From an uncultured Roseobacter sp. (lineage in GTDB: Bacteria; Pseudomonadota; Alphaproteobacteria; Rhodobacterales; Rhodobacteraceae): a DNA stretch of 64,000 nucleotides. The stretch spans positions 62,001-126,000 of the forward strand of contig NZ_CANLQB010000007.1 in the NCBI RefSeq assembly GCF_947493125.1. Direction: 5' to 3'. Under the pieces are notes generated by a model, which saw nothing but the letters and a program-made list of their open reading frames with translations, did no database searches and had not been told where the DNA came from. The position numbers and the translations under genes were made by a program. Positions 33,201 through 42,783 of this stretch are shown here, piece by piece (position 1 is the stretch's first letter; every line of letters starts with the position of its first letter).

Positions 33201-34229
33201 TTAGCCCCAGCAGAGGTCCTTGCCTTCGGACACGGAGATGGACTCGACACCATCGGCCGGCGCATCGGTCACCAGCGCCACACCGGTGTCGAAGAAGTCT
33301 TTGCCCGGTGTCGGCTCGGGCTTCACGCCCTCGTCCGCCCACTTCTTGATGGCCTCCACGCCCAGCGACGCCATAAGCAACGGATATTGCTGCGACGTTG
33401 CGCCGATCACGCCGTCGGCCACGTTCTGAACACCGGGGCAACCGCCATCGACGGACACGATGAGCACTTCGTTCTCGCGACCAATCGCCTTCAGCGCTTC
33501 GTATGCTCCCGCTGCTGCCGGTTCGTTGATCGTATGAACGACGTTGATCGTTGGATCTTTTGCGAGAAGGTTTTCCATGGCACGGCGGCCACCCTCTTCG
33601 TTGCCGTCAGTCACATCACTGCCAACGATCCGCGGATCGCTCTCATCGCCAATGACGTTTGGATCCGCCAGATCAATGCCGAAACCATCCAGGAACCCCT
33701 GATTGCGCAGGACATCGACAGTGGGTTGGCTGACATTCAGGTCGAGCGTGGCAATCTTTGCGCTGTCCGCGTCATCTCCGAGCTGCGCCCGGGCCCACTC
33801 GCCAATCAGGACACCGGCCTTGTAGTTGTCTGTCGCGAATGTCGCGTCTGCGGCATCAATGGGCTCGAGCGGGGTGTCGAGCGCAATCACGAGAAGCCCC
33901 GCGTCGCGCGCCTGCGTCACTGCGGAGACGATGGAGGAGGTGTCGGATGCCGTGATCAGAATGCCCTTCGCGCCATCCAGAATGCAAGTCTCGATCGCCT
34001 GCACCTGTGTCTCGTGGTCCCCGTCCACCTTGCCTGCGAAGGACTTCAGCGTCATGCCCAGCTCAGCGGCCTTGGCCTCTGCGCCCTCTTTCATTTTGAC
34101 GAAGAAGGGGTTCGTGTCAGTCTTGGTGATCAGACACGCGGTGATGCCGTGACCATCCGCAAGAGCCGCGCCGCTCGTCGCGCCCAAGGCGCTGATCCCC
34201 AGAATCGTGCTGGCGAGAAGTTTTTTCAT
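33201..34229 (-). CDS. frcB: Fructose ABC transporter substrate-binding protein
   Basis: Periplasmic sugar-binding protein, 342 aa, with a signal peptide ([16 protein letters not shown]...ALA). The mature start [21 protein letters not shown] and [13 protein letters not shown] match the FrcB/ribose-binding family. The start at 34229 has GGGAGGAACAC upstream; a longer frame to 34322 is not supported. First gene of frcBCAK, divergent from a ROK regulator. Fructose is the favoured ligand, with mannose or ribose possible. Confidence 0.92.
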   Translation of the reverse strand: MKKLLASTILGISALGATSGAALADGHGITACLITKTDTNPFFVKMKEGAEAKAAELGMTLKSFAGKVDGDHETQVQAIETCILDGAKGILITASDTSSIVSAVTQARDAGLLVIALDTPLEPIDAADATFATDNYKAGVLIGEWARAQLGDDADSAKIATLDLNVSQPTVDVLRNQGFLDGFGIDLADPNVIGDESDPRIVGSDVTDGNEEGGRRAMENLLAKDPTINVVHTINEPAAAGAYEALKAIGRENEVLIVSVDGGCPGVQNVADGVIGATSQQYPLLMASLGVEAIKKWADEGVKPEPTPGKDFFDTGVALVTDAPADGVESISVSEGKDLCWG

Positions 34230-34410
34230 GTGTTCCTCCCAAGGAAACGTTTGGTGTCTTTTGTTGAAACGCGACCAGCGCGCCTCCGCCTGCGGAATTT
34301 TCCTCCAGCAGGTCTTCGCCAAAACACAGTATTTGGAACCTCATGTCAATAAATAAATAAACTTGATTTATTAATTGGCCCTAGTCAGAATATTCAAGTA
34401 AATAGAGGAT
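34230..34410. promoter_or_regulatory. Divergent frcB / ROK-regulator promoter region
   Basis: 181 bp. The distal half is strongly AT-rich and contains an inverted repeat AATAAAT-N7-ATTTATT at 34352-34372. It sits where an operator shared by both promoters would be expected. AT-rich repeats of about this size suit ROK repressors such as NagC and Mlc, so this is the best candidate site for the adjacent regulator. Confidence 0.5.
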
Positions 34411-35622
34411 ATGAGCGACCCGATGGATGGCAATAAGGTCAAGGGTTTGAGTATCGGAGTGAATCAGCGTGGCGTGCGCAACTATAACGAACGCCTGCTT
34501 CTCTCGATGTTCATGCGCCATGGCGCAATGCCCGGCAGCGATCTGGCCCGGATGGCGGGGCTCTCTCCTCAAACCGTATCGGTGATCCTCAGAAAACTGG
34601 AAAACGACGGGCTGCTGGCGCGAGGAGAACCCCAGCGGGGTAAGGTCGGCAAACCGTCAATCCCGATGGATCTGGCGCCGGAAGGCGTGTTCGCTTTCGG
34701 CCTGAAAATCGGACGCAGAAGCGCCGAGTTGCTACTGCTGAACTTCAAGGGGGCGGTCCTCCGGCAACTGCATATGTCCTACCCCTATCCATCGCCCGAG
34801 GTCGTATTCGGTTTTTTGTCAGACGGAATCGACAGCCTTATGGAGCACATGACGGCTGCGCAACAAAGCCGGTTGTGCGGAATTGGTGTCGCCTCTCCCT
34901 TCGAACTCTGGAAATGGCACGACCTGTCCGGCCCGGCGGCAGAAGACTTCAGTTTGTGGAAGGATATCCAATTCGCAGATGAGGTGGCGAAGTTCAGCGC
35001 CTTGCCGATTTTTGTCTGCAATGACGCGACAGCCGCCTGCAGAGCGGAACATCTCTACGGGTTGGGCAAGGAGTATCGCGACTACGCCTACTTCTACATT
35101 GGCTCCTTCGTTGGCGGAGGAGTCGTGCTGAACCACACGGTTTTCGAAGGCAATCAGGGCAATGCAGGCGCTCTGGGGTCACTGCGCAGCACGGGACCCC
35201 TCGGCGAAAGTCGGCAGTTGATCGACGTGGCGTCGTTGCATCTTCTTGAGGCGCGGCTGGTCGAGGTGGGCTTGAACCCGAAACAGCTCTGGCAGTTGCC
35301 GCAGGACTGGAGCACTCTGGCCCGACACGTTGATCCGTGGGTTGGAGAGACTGCACAGGAGCTGGCCAAGGCGGCTCTGTCGATCTGCTCCGTGATAGAT
35401 TTCGAAGCCATTCTGATCGACGGTGCTTTCCCGGAAGGCGTTCGCGCGGAACTGGTGGACCGGGTGCGGCGCTATTTGATCAATCAAGATACGCGTGGCC
35501 TGCTGCCCCCTCGCATCGAAGCAGGTGACATTGGTTTTAACGCCCGCGCCATTGGCGCAGCGAGCGGACCGATCTTTTCGCAGTTCTTCCTCAATACCAA
35601 TGCGGGGTTGTCGTCCGTCTAG
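34411..35622 (+). CDS. frcR: ROK-family transcriptional regulator of the fructose locus (FrcR-like)
   Basis: 403 aa. The helix-turn-helix spans about residues 42-70 (SDLARMAGLSPQTVSVIL). The ROK fold follows with FVCNDATAACRAEHLYG. The usual zinc motif CxCGxxGC is absent: the corresponding stretch reads EGNQGNAGALGS with no cysteines, unlike the XylR-like protein in this window. It is divergent from frcB and ends 3 nt before the convergent alcohol dehydrogenase gene. Fructose or a phosphorylated derivative is the likely signal. Confidence 0.85.
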   Translation: MSDPMDGNKVKGLSIGVNQRGVRNYNERLLLSMFMRHGAMPGSDLARMAGLSPQTVSVILRKLENDGLLARGEPQRGKVGKPSIPMDLAPEGVFAFGLKIGRRSAELLLLNFKGAVLRQLHMSYPYPSPEVVFGFLSDGIDSLMEHMTAAQQSRLCGIGVASPFELWKWHDLSGPAAEDFSLWKDIQFADEVAKFSALPIFVCNDATAACRAEHLYGLGKEYRDYAYFYIGSFVGGGVVLNHTVFEGNQGNAGALGSLRSTGPLGESRQLIDVASLHLLEARLVEVGLNPKQLWQLPQDWSTLARHVDPWVGETAQELAKAALSICSVIDFEAILIDGAFPEGVRAELVDRVRRYLINQDTRGLLPPRIEAGDIGFNARAIGAASGPIFSQFFLNTNAGLSSV

Positions 35623-35625
35623 ATC

Positions 35626-36777
35626 TCAAAGGGCATCGCGCATCACGTCGACCAAGGCCGAAGGCGGCAGCACGCAAGGGTTGGCCCTCATAGACGATGC
35701 GCCCGCGGCCTCCTTGGCAATAGCCCCCAGATCGGTCTGGTCGGTGAGCCATTGCGACAGGCGCGGAACCCTCCATTCATCCAGGGTGACGGGCAAGTGT
35801 TCAATTACGGTTTCCGCCGACTGGCCGAATCCTTCCGCCAACCACTGCGTGATTTCCTTGAACCGGCTGACATCGGCGCCACTGCCTTCCATGGTTGCGG
35901 CATTTGCGGCGAGAACAGGGCCGAGCAAACGGCCGCAGATCAAGCCGTGCGGCGCACCAACACGTCCACCCAGGACACCCGCCAAACCGTGAACGGCGCC
36001 GAGCCCTGCATTCGCAAGCGCCAGACCACCGGCGAGGCTGACAAAGGCCATATCGTCGCGCGCTGACTGGTCTTCTTGTCTGGAGAGCTTTGCCAGCGCC
36101 CTTGCGCCGAGGGGGATGGCCGCGCGACACAACGCGTCGGTCAGTGGATTGGCACGATGAGACACATAAGGCTCAATGACCTGTGTCAGCGCATCCAGCC
36201 CCGACGCCAGCGTTTGATCCCGCGGAGCACGGTCGGTCAGTGCCGGATCGACGATTGCCAGATCGGGCAGCATGCGATTGTCCCTCAAGCTGACCTTCCG
36301 CCCCTCTTCGGGTACCAGGATGACCGCATTCCGCGTCACTTCCGCACCTGTCCCAGAAGTTGTCGGAACAGCTATAAATGGCAATGGGTTCAAGCCCAGT
36401 GGTTTCGCCGCGCCAACTCCTTCGAGATAGTCCATCACGGTCCCACCACAGGGCAACAGCGCTGCCACTGCCTTTCCCAGATCAATCACAGACCCGCCGC
36501 CGACGGAGAGAACGGCATCGGCATCGGCGGCACGACCGATCTGGAGCGCGTCCTCGACCATGCCAACCGATGGTTCCTCGCAACATACGACCGTGGTGAC
36601 CTCGGCACCGTTAGCCATCAAATCCTGAACAAGCTGATCGACCCACGCAACAGAGCGACCGCGGATCAATAAGACGGAACGGCCCTGCGCCAGCGTTTCC
36701 GCGCAGACCAGCTCTGCCGCGCCGCGGCCAAACTCCACGCGACCAGCTGTTTGGAAATTGAAGCGCGTATTCGTCAA
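35626..36777 (-). CDS. Iron-containing alcohol dehydrogenase
   Basis: Fe-ADH family NAD(P)-dependent oxidoreductase, 383 aa. The nucleotide loop [11 protein letters not shown] and [15 protein letters not shown] are present. Of the four expected metal ligands Asp195, His263 (GAVHGLAG) and His277 (GAPHGLICG) are seen, but the second is Gln199 ([10 protein letters not shown]) rather than His. The TTG start overlaps the glpK stop (TTGA). Position suggests a role in glycerol or a related C3 alcohol or aldehyde pathway. The substrate cannot be told from sequence. Confidence 0.85.
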   Translation of the reverse strand: MTNTRFNFQTAGRVEFGRGAAELVCAETLAQGRSVLLIRGRSVAWVDQLVQDLMANGAEVTTVVCCEEPSVGMVEDALQIGRAADADAVLSVGGGSVIDLGKAVAALLPCGGTVMDYLEGVGAAKPLGLNPLPFIAVPTTSGTGAEVTRNAVILVPEEGRKVSLRDNRMLPDLAIVDPALTDRAPRDQTLASGLDALTQVIEPYVSHRANPLTDALCRAAIPLGARALAKLSRQEDQSARDDMAFVSLAGGLALANAGLGAVHGLAGVLGGRVGAPHGLICGRLLGPVLAANAATMEGSGADVSRFKEITQWLAEGFGQSAETVIEHLPVTLDEWRVPRLSQWLTDQTDLGAIAKEAAGASSMRANPCVLPPSALVDVMRDAL

Positions 36778-38261
36778 AAGCGCATCGTAGCGTCAACCGC
36801 ACGTTTCCATGCCGCATATTTTTTCTCTCGGTCGGTCGCATCCATTTGGGGCGTGAACTGCGTCTGTAACGCCCAGCTTTGGGAAAACCCGGCCATGTCC
36901 GGATAGAGGTCCGCGCGTTGACCAGCGAGCCATGCGGCGCCAAGCGCCGTGGTCTCAAGCACTTCAGGCCGGTCCACAGGTGCCCCGATAATATCAGACA
37001 GAAATTGCATCGCCCAATCGGAGGCTGACATGCCCCCATCCACGCGCAGCGTCGCCCCTGCCCCCTCGCCCTTCCAGTCGGCTTGCATTGCCTCCAACAG
37101 ATCCCGCGTCTGATACCCAACGCTTTCCAACGCCGCTTTCGCGTACTCTTGGGGGCCGGAATTGCGCGTCAGCCCGAAGGTCGCGCCACGGCACTCCGCA
37201 TTCCAGTAGGGTGCCCCAAGACCGACGAAAGCCGGCACGAGCACCACGTTTTGGTTCGGATCAGCTTTTTCCGCCAAGGGCTGGGTCTCCGCCGCCTCCC
37301 GGATAATCTTCAGCCCATCGCGCAGCCATTGCACCACCGCTCCGGCCACAAAGATCGAGCCTTCCAGGGCGTAGGTCGGCTTGCCGTCAAACTGATAGGC
37401 GATGGTGGTGAGCAGGCGGTTCTGCGACGTGACGGCGGTATCGCCCGTGTTCAGCAGCGCAAAACAGCCGGTCCCATACGTCGATTTCAGCATGCCCGGC
37501 TCAAAGCAAGCTTGGCCAATGGTTGCCGCCTGCTGATCGCCCGCCACGCCCAAGATCGGGACCTCACGGCCAAAGAGATCGGCGCGCGTCATCCCGAAAT
37601 CGGCGGCGCAATCCCTGACCTCAGGCAGCATCTCCATCGGGATGTCGAAGAGCTTGCAGATCGATGTGCTCCACCGCCCGTGGTGAATGTCATAGAGCAT
37701 GGTGCGCGCCGCATTGGTCGCGTCCGTCACATGCGCCGCCCCGCCGGTGAGCTTCCAGATCAGGTAGCTGTCGACCGTACCAAAGAGCAACTCGCCTGCG
37801 CGGGCGCGGGCGCGGCTGCCCTCCACATGATCGAGGATCCATTTCAGCTTGGTGCTTGAGAAATACGGGTCGGCCAGCAGCCCCGTCTTCTCCGTGATCA
37901 TCTTATCATGCCCGGCCTCACGCAGCTCGCGGCAGTAGTCCGCTGTGCGCCGATCCTGCCAGACAATAGCGTTGTGAATGGGTTTGCCGGTAGCCTTCTC
38001 CCAGACTACCACGGTTTCGCGCTGGTTGGTGATGCCGATCGCTGCGATGTCATCTGGGCCAAGCCCTGCCTTCTCGATCGCCGCGCGGCAGGTGCCTGCC
38101 GTGGTCGACCACAAATCACCCGGGTCATGCTCCACCCAGCCGCTATTTGGGAAATGCTGCGGGAACTCCTCCTGCGCACTGGAGACAATCTTCATATCTC
38201 CGTCGAACACGATAGCGCGCGAGGATGTTGTCCCCTGATCAATGGCAAGAATATGGGTCAT
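36774..38261 (-). CDS. glpK: Glycerol kinase
   Basis: Makes sn-glycerol 3-phosphate for GlpD, 495 aa. The FGGY family opening [17 protein letters not shown] and [20 protein letters not shown] match glycerol kinases. The ATG at 38261 has GGGGGAT upstream. It follows glpV but a strong terminator lies between them, so expression needs read-through or a separate promoter in the short spacer. It is coupled to the Fe-ADH downstream. Confidence 0.96.
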   Translation of the reverse strand: MTHILAIDQGTTSSRAIVFDGDMKIVSSAQEEFPQHFPNSGWVEHDPGDLWSTTAGTCRAAIEKAGLGPDDIAAIGITNQRETVVVWEKATGKPIHNAIVWQDRRTADYCRELREAGHDKMITEKTGLLADPYFSSTKLKWILDHVEGSRARARAGELLFGTVDSYLIWKLTGGAAHVTDATNAARTMLYDIHHGRWSTSICKLFDIPMEMLPEVRDCAADFGMTRADLFGREVPILGVAGDQQAATIGQACFEPGMLKSTYGTGCFALLNTGDTAVTSQNRLLTTIAYQFDGKPTYALEGSIFVAGAVVQWLRDGLKIIREAAETQPLAEKADPNQNVVLVPAFVGLGAPYWNAECRGATFGLTRNSGPQEYAKAALESVGYQTRDLLEAMQADWKGEGAGATLRVDGGMSASDWAMQFLSDIIGAPVDRPEVLETTALGAAWLAGQRADLYPDMAGFSQSWALQTQFTPQMDATDREKKYAAWKRAVDATMRF

Positions 38262-38308
38262 GGCATCCCCCGGCTGTCACGGAATTCTATTGGACAAGAC
38301 TGCCCATG

Positions 38309-38339
38309 AAAAAGCCGGGGCGCAAGAACGCGCCCCGGC
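38309..38339 (-). terminator. Rho-independent terminator after glpV
   Basis: Perfect 10-bp G/C stem (38314-38323 with 38330-38339), 6-nt loop, followed on the transcribed minus strand by TTTTT (38313-38309). It lies 15 nt after the glpV stop and 48 nt before glpK. It should end or strongly reduce the glpDSTPQUV transcript. Confidence 0.9.
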
Positions 38340-38353
38340 CAAAGGTCAAAGAC

Positions 38354-40078
38354 TTACTGCCAGGATTTGATCAGTTCGTCATAGCTGACGGTTTGTGGCT
38401 CTTCGTCTTCGTTCTCTAGTTTCGGGAACGGGGCACCCGGCTGAGCAAACCAATGCTCCGCACCCAGTTCCTCGTTCATGACAGGGCCAAGATCACCCTG
38501 CACACCGGCCCGCTCCAGACGCTCCAGCACACGCTCCTGATCTGCGCACAGCGCATCGAGCGCTTCCTGAACGGTCTTCGCACCAGACATGGCGTCGCCG
38601 ATGTTCTGCCACCAGAGCTGCGCCAGTTTGGGGTAGTCTGGAATATTGGTACCTGTTGGCGACCAGGCTAGGCGGGCCGGTGAACGGTAGAATTCCACCA
38701 GACCGCCAAGCTTGTCGGCGCGCTCGGTGAAGTGATCGGCGTTGATTGTCGATTCACGAATGAACGTCAAGCCAACGTCGGACTTCTTCAGGTCGACTGT
38801 TTTGGACACCACGAACTGCGCATAGAGCCACGCCGCCTTGGCGCGGTCCACGGGTGTGGATTTCATCAATGTCCAGCTGCCTGCGTCTTGGTAGCCGATC
38901 TTCTGGCCGTCTTTCCAGTACACGCCATGCGGGGATGGCGCCATGCGCCACTTCGGCGTGCCGTCTTCGTTCATCACCGGCAAGCCGGGCTCGACCGTTG
39001 AGGCCGTAAACACCGTGTACCAGAACATCTGTTGTGCCACATTGCCCTGTGCCGGGATCGGACCTGCTTCGGAGAAAGTCATACCGGCAGCGGCAGGGGG
39101 CGTGTACTTTTGCAGCCATTCGATCGCCTTGGTCACCGCATAGACCGCCGCGGGCGAATTGGTCGCGCCACCGCGCGCCACGCAGGAGCCTGTAGGCTGC
39201 GAGTTCTCGTTCACACGGATGCCCCATTCATCGACGGGCAGACCGTTGGGCTCACCCACGTCGCCCATGCCTGCCATGGACATCCACGCATCGGTGTAGC
39301 GCCAGCCAAGGCTGGGGTCTTTCTTGCCGTAGTCCATGTTGCCAAAGACGTCGCCTTCGACACCCATATGGCTCAGATCACGGCCCGTGAAGAACTCGGC
39401 GATGTCTTCGTAAGCCGACCAATTGACAGGAACACCCAGCTCATAGCCGAATTGTTCTTGGAAATCGGCCTTGTTCTTCTCGTCGTTGAACCAGTCGTAG
39501 CGGAACCAGTAGAGGTTCGCGAACTGCTGGGTTGGCAGCTGGTAGAGCTTGCCATCCGGCCCGGTGGTGAAGCTGGTGCCAATGAAATCTTCCACATCCA
39601 GCGTGGGCAGGGTCACATCCGCGCCCTCACCGGCCATCCAGTCGGTCAGGTTGCGCACCTGCTGGTAGCGCCAGTGCGTGCCGATCAGGTCGCTGTCGTT
39701 GACATAGGCGTCATAGATGTTCTCGCCCGACTGCATCTGCGTTTGCAGCTTTTCGACCACATCGCCCTCGCCGATCAGATCGTGCGTGACCTGAATACCG
39801 GTGATCGCGGTGAAGGCCGGGGCCAGCACCTGGCTTTCATACTCGTGCGTGGTGATGGTCTCGGAGACGACCTTGATTTCCATACCTTGGAACGGAGCAG
39901 CCGCATCCACGAAGAATTGCATCTCCGCTTCCTGCTCCTCGCGGCTCAGAACGCTGAGACCTCCGATTTCATTGTCGAGAAATTCCATGGCCGCGTCCAT
40001 ATCGGCCCAGGCCGGCATCGCCATCAGCGATGTGACCAAGGCACCCATGGCCGTGGTGGATCGTAGTGAAAAGTTCAT
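38354..40078 (-). CDS. glpV: Glycerol ABC transporter substrate-binding protein
   Basis: Large periplasmic binding protein, 574 aa, with a signal peptide of about 25 residues ending AWA. ABC family-1 features include VSETITTHEYESQVLAPAF and LQTQMQSGENIYDAYVND. Size and operon position match GlpV of rhizobial glycerol transporters. GGGAGGACAC precedes the ATG. It delivers glycerol to GlpPQ with energy from GlpST. Confidence 0.92.
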   Translation of the reverse strand: MNFSLRSTTAMGALVTSLMAMPAWADMDAAMEFLDNEIGGLSVLSREEQEAEMQFFVDAAAPFQGMEIKVVSETITTHEYESQVLAPAFTAITGIQVTHDLIGEGDVVEKLQTQMQSGENIYDAYVNDSDLIGTHWRYQQVRNLTDWMAGEGADVTLPTLDVEDFIGTSFTTGPDGKLYQLPTQQFANLYWFRYDWFNDEKNKADFQEQFGYELGVPVNWSAYEDIAEFFTGRDLSHMGVEGDVFGNMDYGKKDPSLGWRYTDAWMSMAGMGDVGEPNGLPVDEWGIRVNENSQPTGSCVARGGATNSPAAVYAVTKAIEWLQKYTPPAAAGMTFSEAGPIPAQGNVAQQMFWYTVFTASTVEPGLPVMNEDGTPKWRMAPSPHGVYWKDGQKIGYQDAGSWTLMKSTPVDRAKAAWLYAQFVVSKTVDLKKSDVGLTFIRESTINADHFTERADKLGGLVEFYRSPARLAWSPTGTNIPDYPKLAQLWWQNIGDAMSGAKTVQEALDALCADQERVLERLERAGVQGDLGPVMNEELGAEHWFAQPGAPFPKLENEDEEPQTVSYDELIKSWQ

Positions 40079-40113
40079 GAGTGTCCTCCCAAGACGTTAT
40101 TGAACTATTTTTC

Positions 40114-40140
40114 CGAACCGCCCGTGATCCGCGCGGCTCG
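40114..40140 (-). terminator. Hairpin between glpU and glpV
   Basis: An inverted repeat pairs 40114-40121 with 40133-40140 (8 bp including one wobble, 11-nt loop) in the 74-nt spacer. No T-run follows. It may act as an mRNA processing or stability point that raises glpV relative to the membrane genes. Weak evidence. Confidence 0.35.
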
Positions 40141-40152
40141 ATCTTCCCGAAG

Positions 40153-40425
40153 CTACACCCAGCGGAACACCGCCACGGCGTAGACAAGGCACGCCAGCAG
40201 CGCATAGGGCTGTGGTGCGACTTCCAGGCCCAGCCAGATCAGATTGATGAAGGCTGAGCCCAACAGCGTGATGAACAAACGATCACCCCGTGTTGTTTCG
40301 ATCCTCAAGATGCCCACGCGGGGCGTCTCGGGGTATTTGATGGCGAGAATTGTGAAGGTGATCAACAGGCAAGCGATCACGCCAAAGAAAATTGCGGTCG
40401 GTACGGTCCATGCCATCCAGGCCAT
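40153..40425 (-). CDS. glpU: Small membrane protein of the glycerol transporter locus (GlpU, DUF2160-like)
   Basis: 90 aa, almost all hydrophobic: segments TAIFFGVIACLLITFTILAI, LFITLLGSAFINLIWLGLEV and YALLACLVYAVAVF suggest two or three membrane helices. The ATG at 40425 overlaps the stop of the preceding gene (TAATG), with GGAGAT upstream. Position and size match GlpU, a conserved partner of the Glp ABC transporter whose function is unknown. Confidence 0.85.
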   Translation of the reverse strand: MAWMAWTVPTAIFFGVIACLLITFTILAIKYPETPRVGILRIETTRGDRLFITLLGSAFINLIWLGLEVAPQPYALLACLVYAVAVFRWV

Positions 40426-41018
40426 TAATTTGATCTCCTGATGCAACCGAAAAGAGTGAAGGTGTTGTGTTTGGTAAAAGATCTTGTTGTATCTTCGAGG
40501 TTTTTAAATCCAAACTCGTTGATCAGTTGATCGTCTCCATCGGCAATGTCAAAAGCGTATCTACCCGCTTGCGCCCAACCAGATGGGCAGGATTCATAGC
40601 TTCGACCAAAAACCATCGAGTCTACCGGAAACCACTCACCCACTAGACTGTCTATGAAAATCGGATCCTCTTTGAGAATCTGCACTACCTTCGCTTCAAT
40701 TCCATCAATTGCGTCACCAACAGCTACAAGCCGTTCGAAAGACTCCAACCGCTCGGCAGTCTGCATGCTTTGCTCTTGCGCTTTGACAAGGGACTTTGCA
40801 GCCTCCTCAGCCCTGAACTTGGCACTTGCAGTTTGCCTGGCGATCTCTCCCATGTCTGCCAGTACAAGTTGAGTCGCTTGTGTATTGGCTTGCGTGGTTA
40901 TTATCCGCGTAAGCAGAAAGCCCACACCACCGCCCACAATCCCAACAACTGCAACTGCCGGGATAATCATGGATCGCAAATATTTTCGAACAGCAGCTTT
41001 GACCTCCTGCTCCTCCAT
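40425..41018 (-). CDS. Unrecognised single-pass membrane protein with coiled coil, inside the glp operon
   Basis: 197 aa and not recognised. Residues 16-37 form one membrane helix (IIPAVAVVGIVGGGVGFLL). Residues 45-115 are charged and Ala/Glu/Gln-rich, likely a coiled coil. A C-terminal domain carries two cysteines (144 in SCPSGW and 192 in FGCIRR) that could form a disulfide. It overlaps glpQ by 1 nt (TGATG) and glpU by 1 nt (TAATG), so it is truly part of the operon. Its DNA is visibly more AT-rich than its neighbours, which suggests later insertion. It is absent from the glpDSTPQUV order I know. Confidence 0.8.
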   Translation of the reverse strand: MEEQEVKAAVRKYLRSMIIPAVAVVGIVGGGVGFLLTRIITTQANTQATQLVLADMGEIARQTASAKFRAEEAAKSLVKAQEQSMQTAERLESFERLVAVGDAIDGIEAKVVQILKEDPIFIDSLVGEWFPVDSMVFGRSYESCPSGWAQAGRYAFDIADGDDQLINEFGFKNLEDTTRSFTKHNTFTLFGCIRRSN

Positions 41019-41911
41019 CACACCCTCCCCAGGGCGAAGCCCTTCGCGATGTAGTTGCGCACGAAGTAGATCACCAATGCCCCCGGCACGATGGTCAGCA
41101 CACCGGCAGCCGCCAGCACGCCCCAGTCGATGCCTGCCGCCCCTTGGGTTCGGGTCATGATCGCGGCGATGGGCTTGGCATCCACGGTCGTGAGCGTCCG
41201 GCTGAGCAGCAGTTCCACCCATGAGAACATGAAGCAGAAGAATGCCGCCACACCGATGGCTGAGGAAATCAGCGGCATGAAGATCTTTACGAAAAACTTC
41301 GGGAATGAATAGCCGTCGAGATAGGCCGTCTCGTCAATCTCCTTGGGCACGCCGCGCATGAAGCCTTCTAGGATCCAGACCGCCAGCGGTACGTTAAAAA
41401 GACAATGTGCAAGCGCCACAGCGATATGCGTGTCAAACAGGCCCACCGAGGAATACAGCTGAAAGAACGGCAGCGCAAAGACCGCAGGTGGGGCCATGCG
41501 GTTTGTCAGCAGCCAAAAGAAAAGGTGCTTGTCGCCCATGAAGCTGTAGCGCGAGAACGCATAAGCCGCAGGCAGCGCCACAGCAAGGCTGATCGCTGTG
41601 TTCATCACCACATAGATCAGCGAGTTGATATAGCCGATGTACCAACTCTCATCCGTGAAGATCTTGATGTAGTTCTGGAATGTCAGGTTCTGCGGCCAGA
41701 GCGAAAACGAACTCACAATCTCGGTGTTCGTCTTCAGGCTCATGTTCAGAAGCCAGTAGATCGGCAGCATCAGGAACAGCAGGTAAAGCCCCATGACGAT
41801 GGCCGAGCGGTTGATGCGCGGACTCTTGCGACGAGCAATCTTGACCTCGCTCTTGGTCATCCTGCCCGGCAGAGAACCGGCGCCGGGCGCTTGAATGGTG
41901 GTATCGGACAT
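41018..41911 (-). CDS. glpQ: Glycerol ABC transporter permease
   Basis: MalG-type CUT1 membrane subunit, 297 aa, with about six hydrophobic segments (SAIVMGLYLLFLMLPIYWLL, IGVAAFFCFMFSWVELLL). The cytoplasmic EAA-like loop EIDETAYLDGYSFPKFFVKI is clear and contacts an ATPase. It overlaps glpP and the unknown gene by 1 nt each (TGATG). Confidence 0.92.
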   Translation of the reverse strand: MSDTTIQAPGAGSLPGRMTKSEVKIARRKSPRINRSAIVMGLYLLFLMLPIYWLLNMSLKTNTEIVSSFSLWPQNLTFQNYIKIFTDESWYIGYINSLIYVVMNTAISLAVALPAAYAFSRYSFMGDKHLFFWLLTNRMAPPAVFALPFFQLYSSVGLFDTHIAVALAHCLFNVPLAVWILEGFMRGVPKEIDETAYLDGYSFPKFFVKIFMPLISSAIGVAAFFCFMFSWVELLLSRTLTTVDAKPIAAIMTRTQGAAGIDWGVLAAAGVLTIVPGALVIYFVRNYIAKGFALGRV

Positions 41912-42783
41912 CAGACGCCATCCCTTTTGTCGAGGTTGGTCATGACCGTGTAGAACACCCAGGAAATCAGCAGGATCACCAGGAAATACATGATCGAGAA
42001 AGCCGCCGCTGGTCCAAGATCAAACTGCCCCAGCGCCATCTTCACGAGGTCAATCGACAGGAAGGTGGTGGCGCTGCCCGGCCCGCCGCCAGTCACAACG
42101 AACGGCTCAGTGTAGATCATGAAACTGTCCATGAAGCGCAGCAAGATCGCGATCATCAGCACACCCGCCATCTTGGGCAGCTCGATGTAGCGGAACACGG
42201 CCCAACGGCTCGCCTGATCGATCTTGGCCGCCTGATAATAGGCGTTAGGGATCGATTGCAGCCCGGCATAGGCCAGCAGCGCCACCAGCGAGGTCCAGTG
42301 CCAGACATCCATCACAATCACGGTGACCCAGGCGGCAAAGACGTCCTGTGTGTAGTTATAGGAAATCCCCATCTTGTTCAGAGTGTAACCCAGCAGGCCA
42401 ATGTCCACGCGGCCGAAGATCTGCCAGATGGTGCCGACCACGTTCCACGGAATGAGCAGAGGGAGCGACATCACCACAAGACAGAAGGACGCCCAGAAGC
42501 CGGACTTCGGCATGTTCAGCGCAATGAAGATGCCCAGCGGAATCTCGATCGCCAGGATGATGCCGGAGAACATCAGCTGCCGCCACAGCGCATCCCACAT
42601 GCGGTCGTCCTGCAACATCTCGCGGAACCATTCGAGCCCGGCCCAGAAGAACTGGTTGTTGCCGAAGGTGTCCTGCACCGAATAGTTCACCACGGTCATC
42701 AGCGGGATCACGGCCGAGAAAGCCACGAGGACCAGAACCGGCAAGACGAGAAACCACGCCTTTTGATTGACTGTCTTGTTCAT
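41911..42783 (-). CDS. glpP: Glycerol ABC transporter permease
   Basis: MalF-type CUT1 membrane subunit, 290 aa, about six membrane segments (AWFLVLPVLVLVAFSAVIPL, AAAFSIMYFLVILLISWVF). The cytoplasmic loop is AYYQAAKIDQASRWAVFRYI. The start at 42783 (MNKTVNQKA) overlaps the glpT stop as TGATG; a longer frame to 42816 overlaps glpT more and is less likely. Confidence 0.92.
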   Translation of the reverse strand: MNKTVNQKAWFLVLPVLVLVAFSAVIPLMTVVNYSVQDTFGNNQFFWAGLEWFREMLQDDRMWDALWRQLMFSGIILAIEIPLGIFIALNMPKSGFWASFCLVVMSLPLLIPWNVVGTIWQIFGRVDIGLLGYTLNKMGISYNYTQDVFAAWVTVIVMDVWHWTSLVALLAYAGLQSIPNAYYQAAKIDQASRWAVFRYIELPKMAGVLMIAILLRFMDSFMIYTEPFVVTGGGPGSATTFLSIDLVKMALGQFDLGPAAAFSIMYFLVILLISWVFYTVMTNLDKRDGV

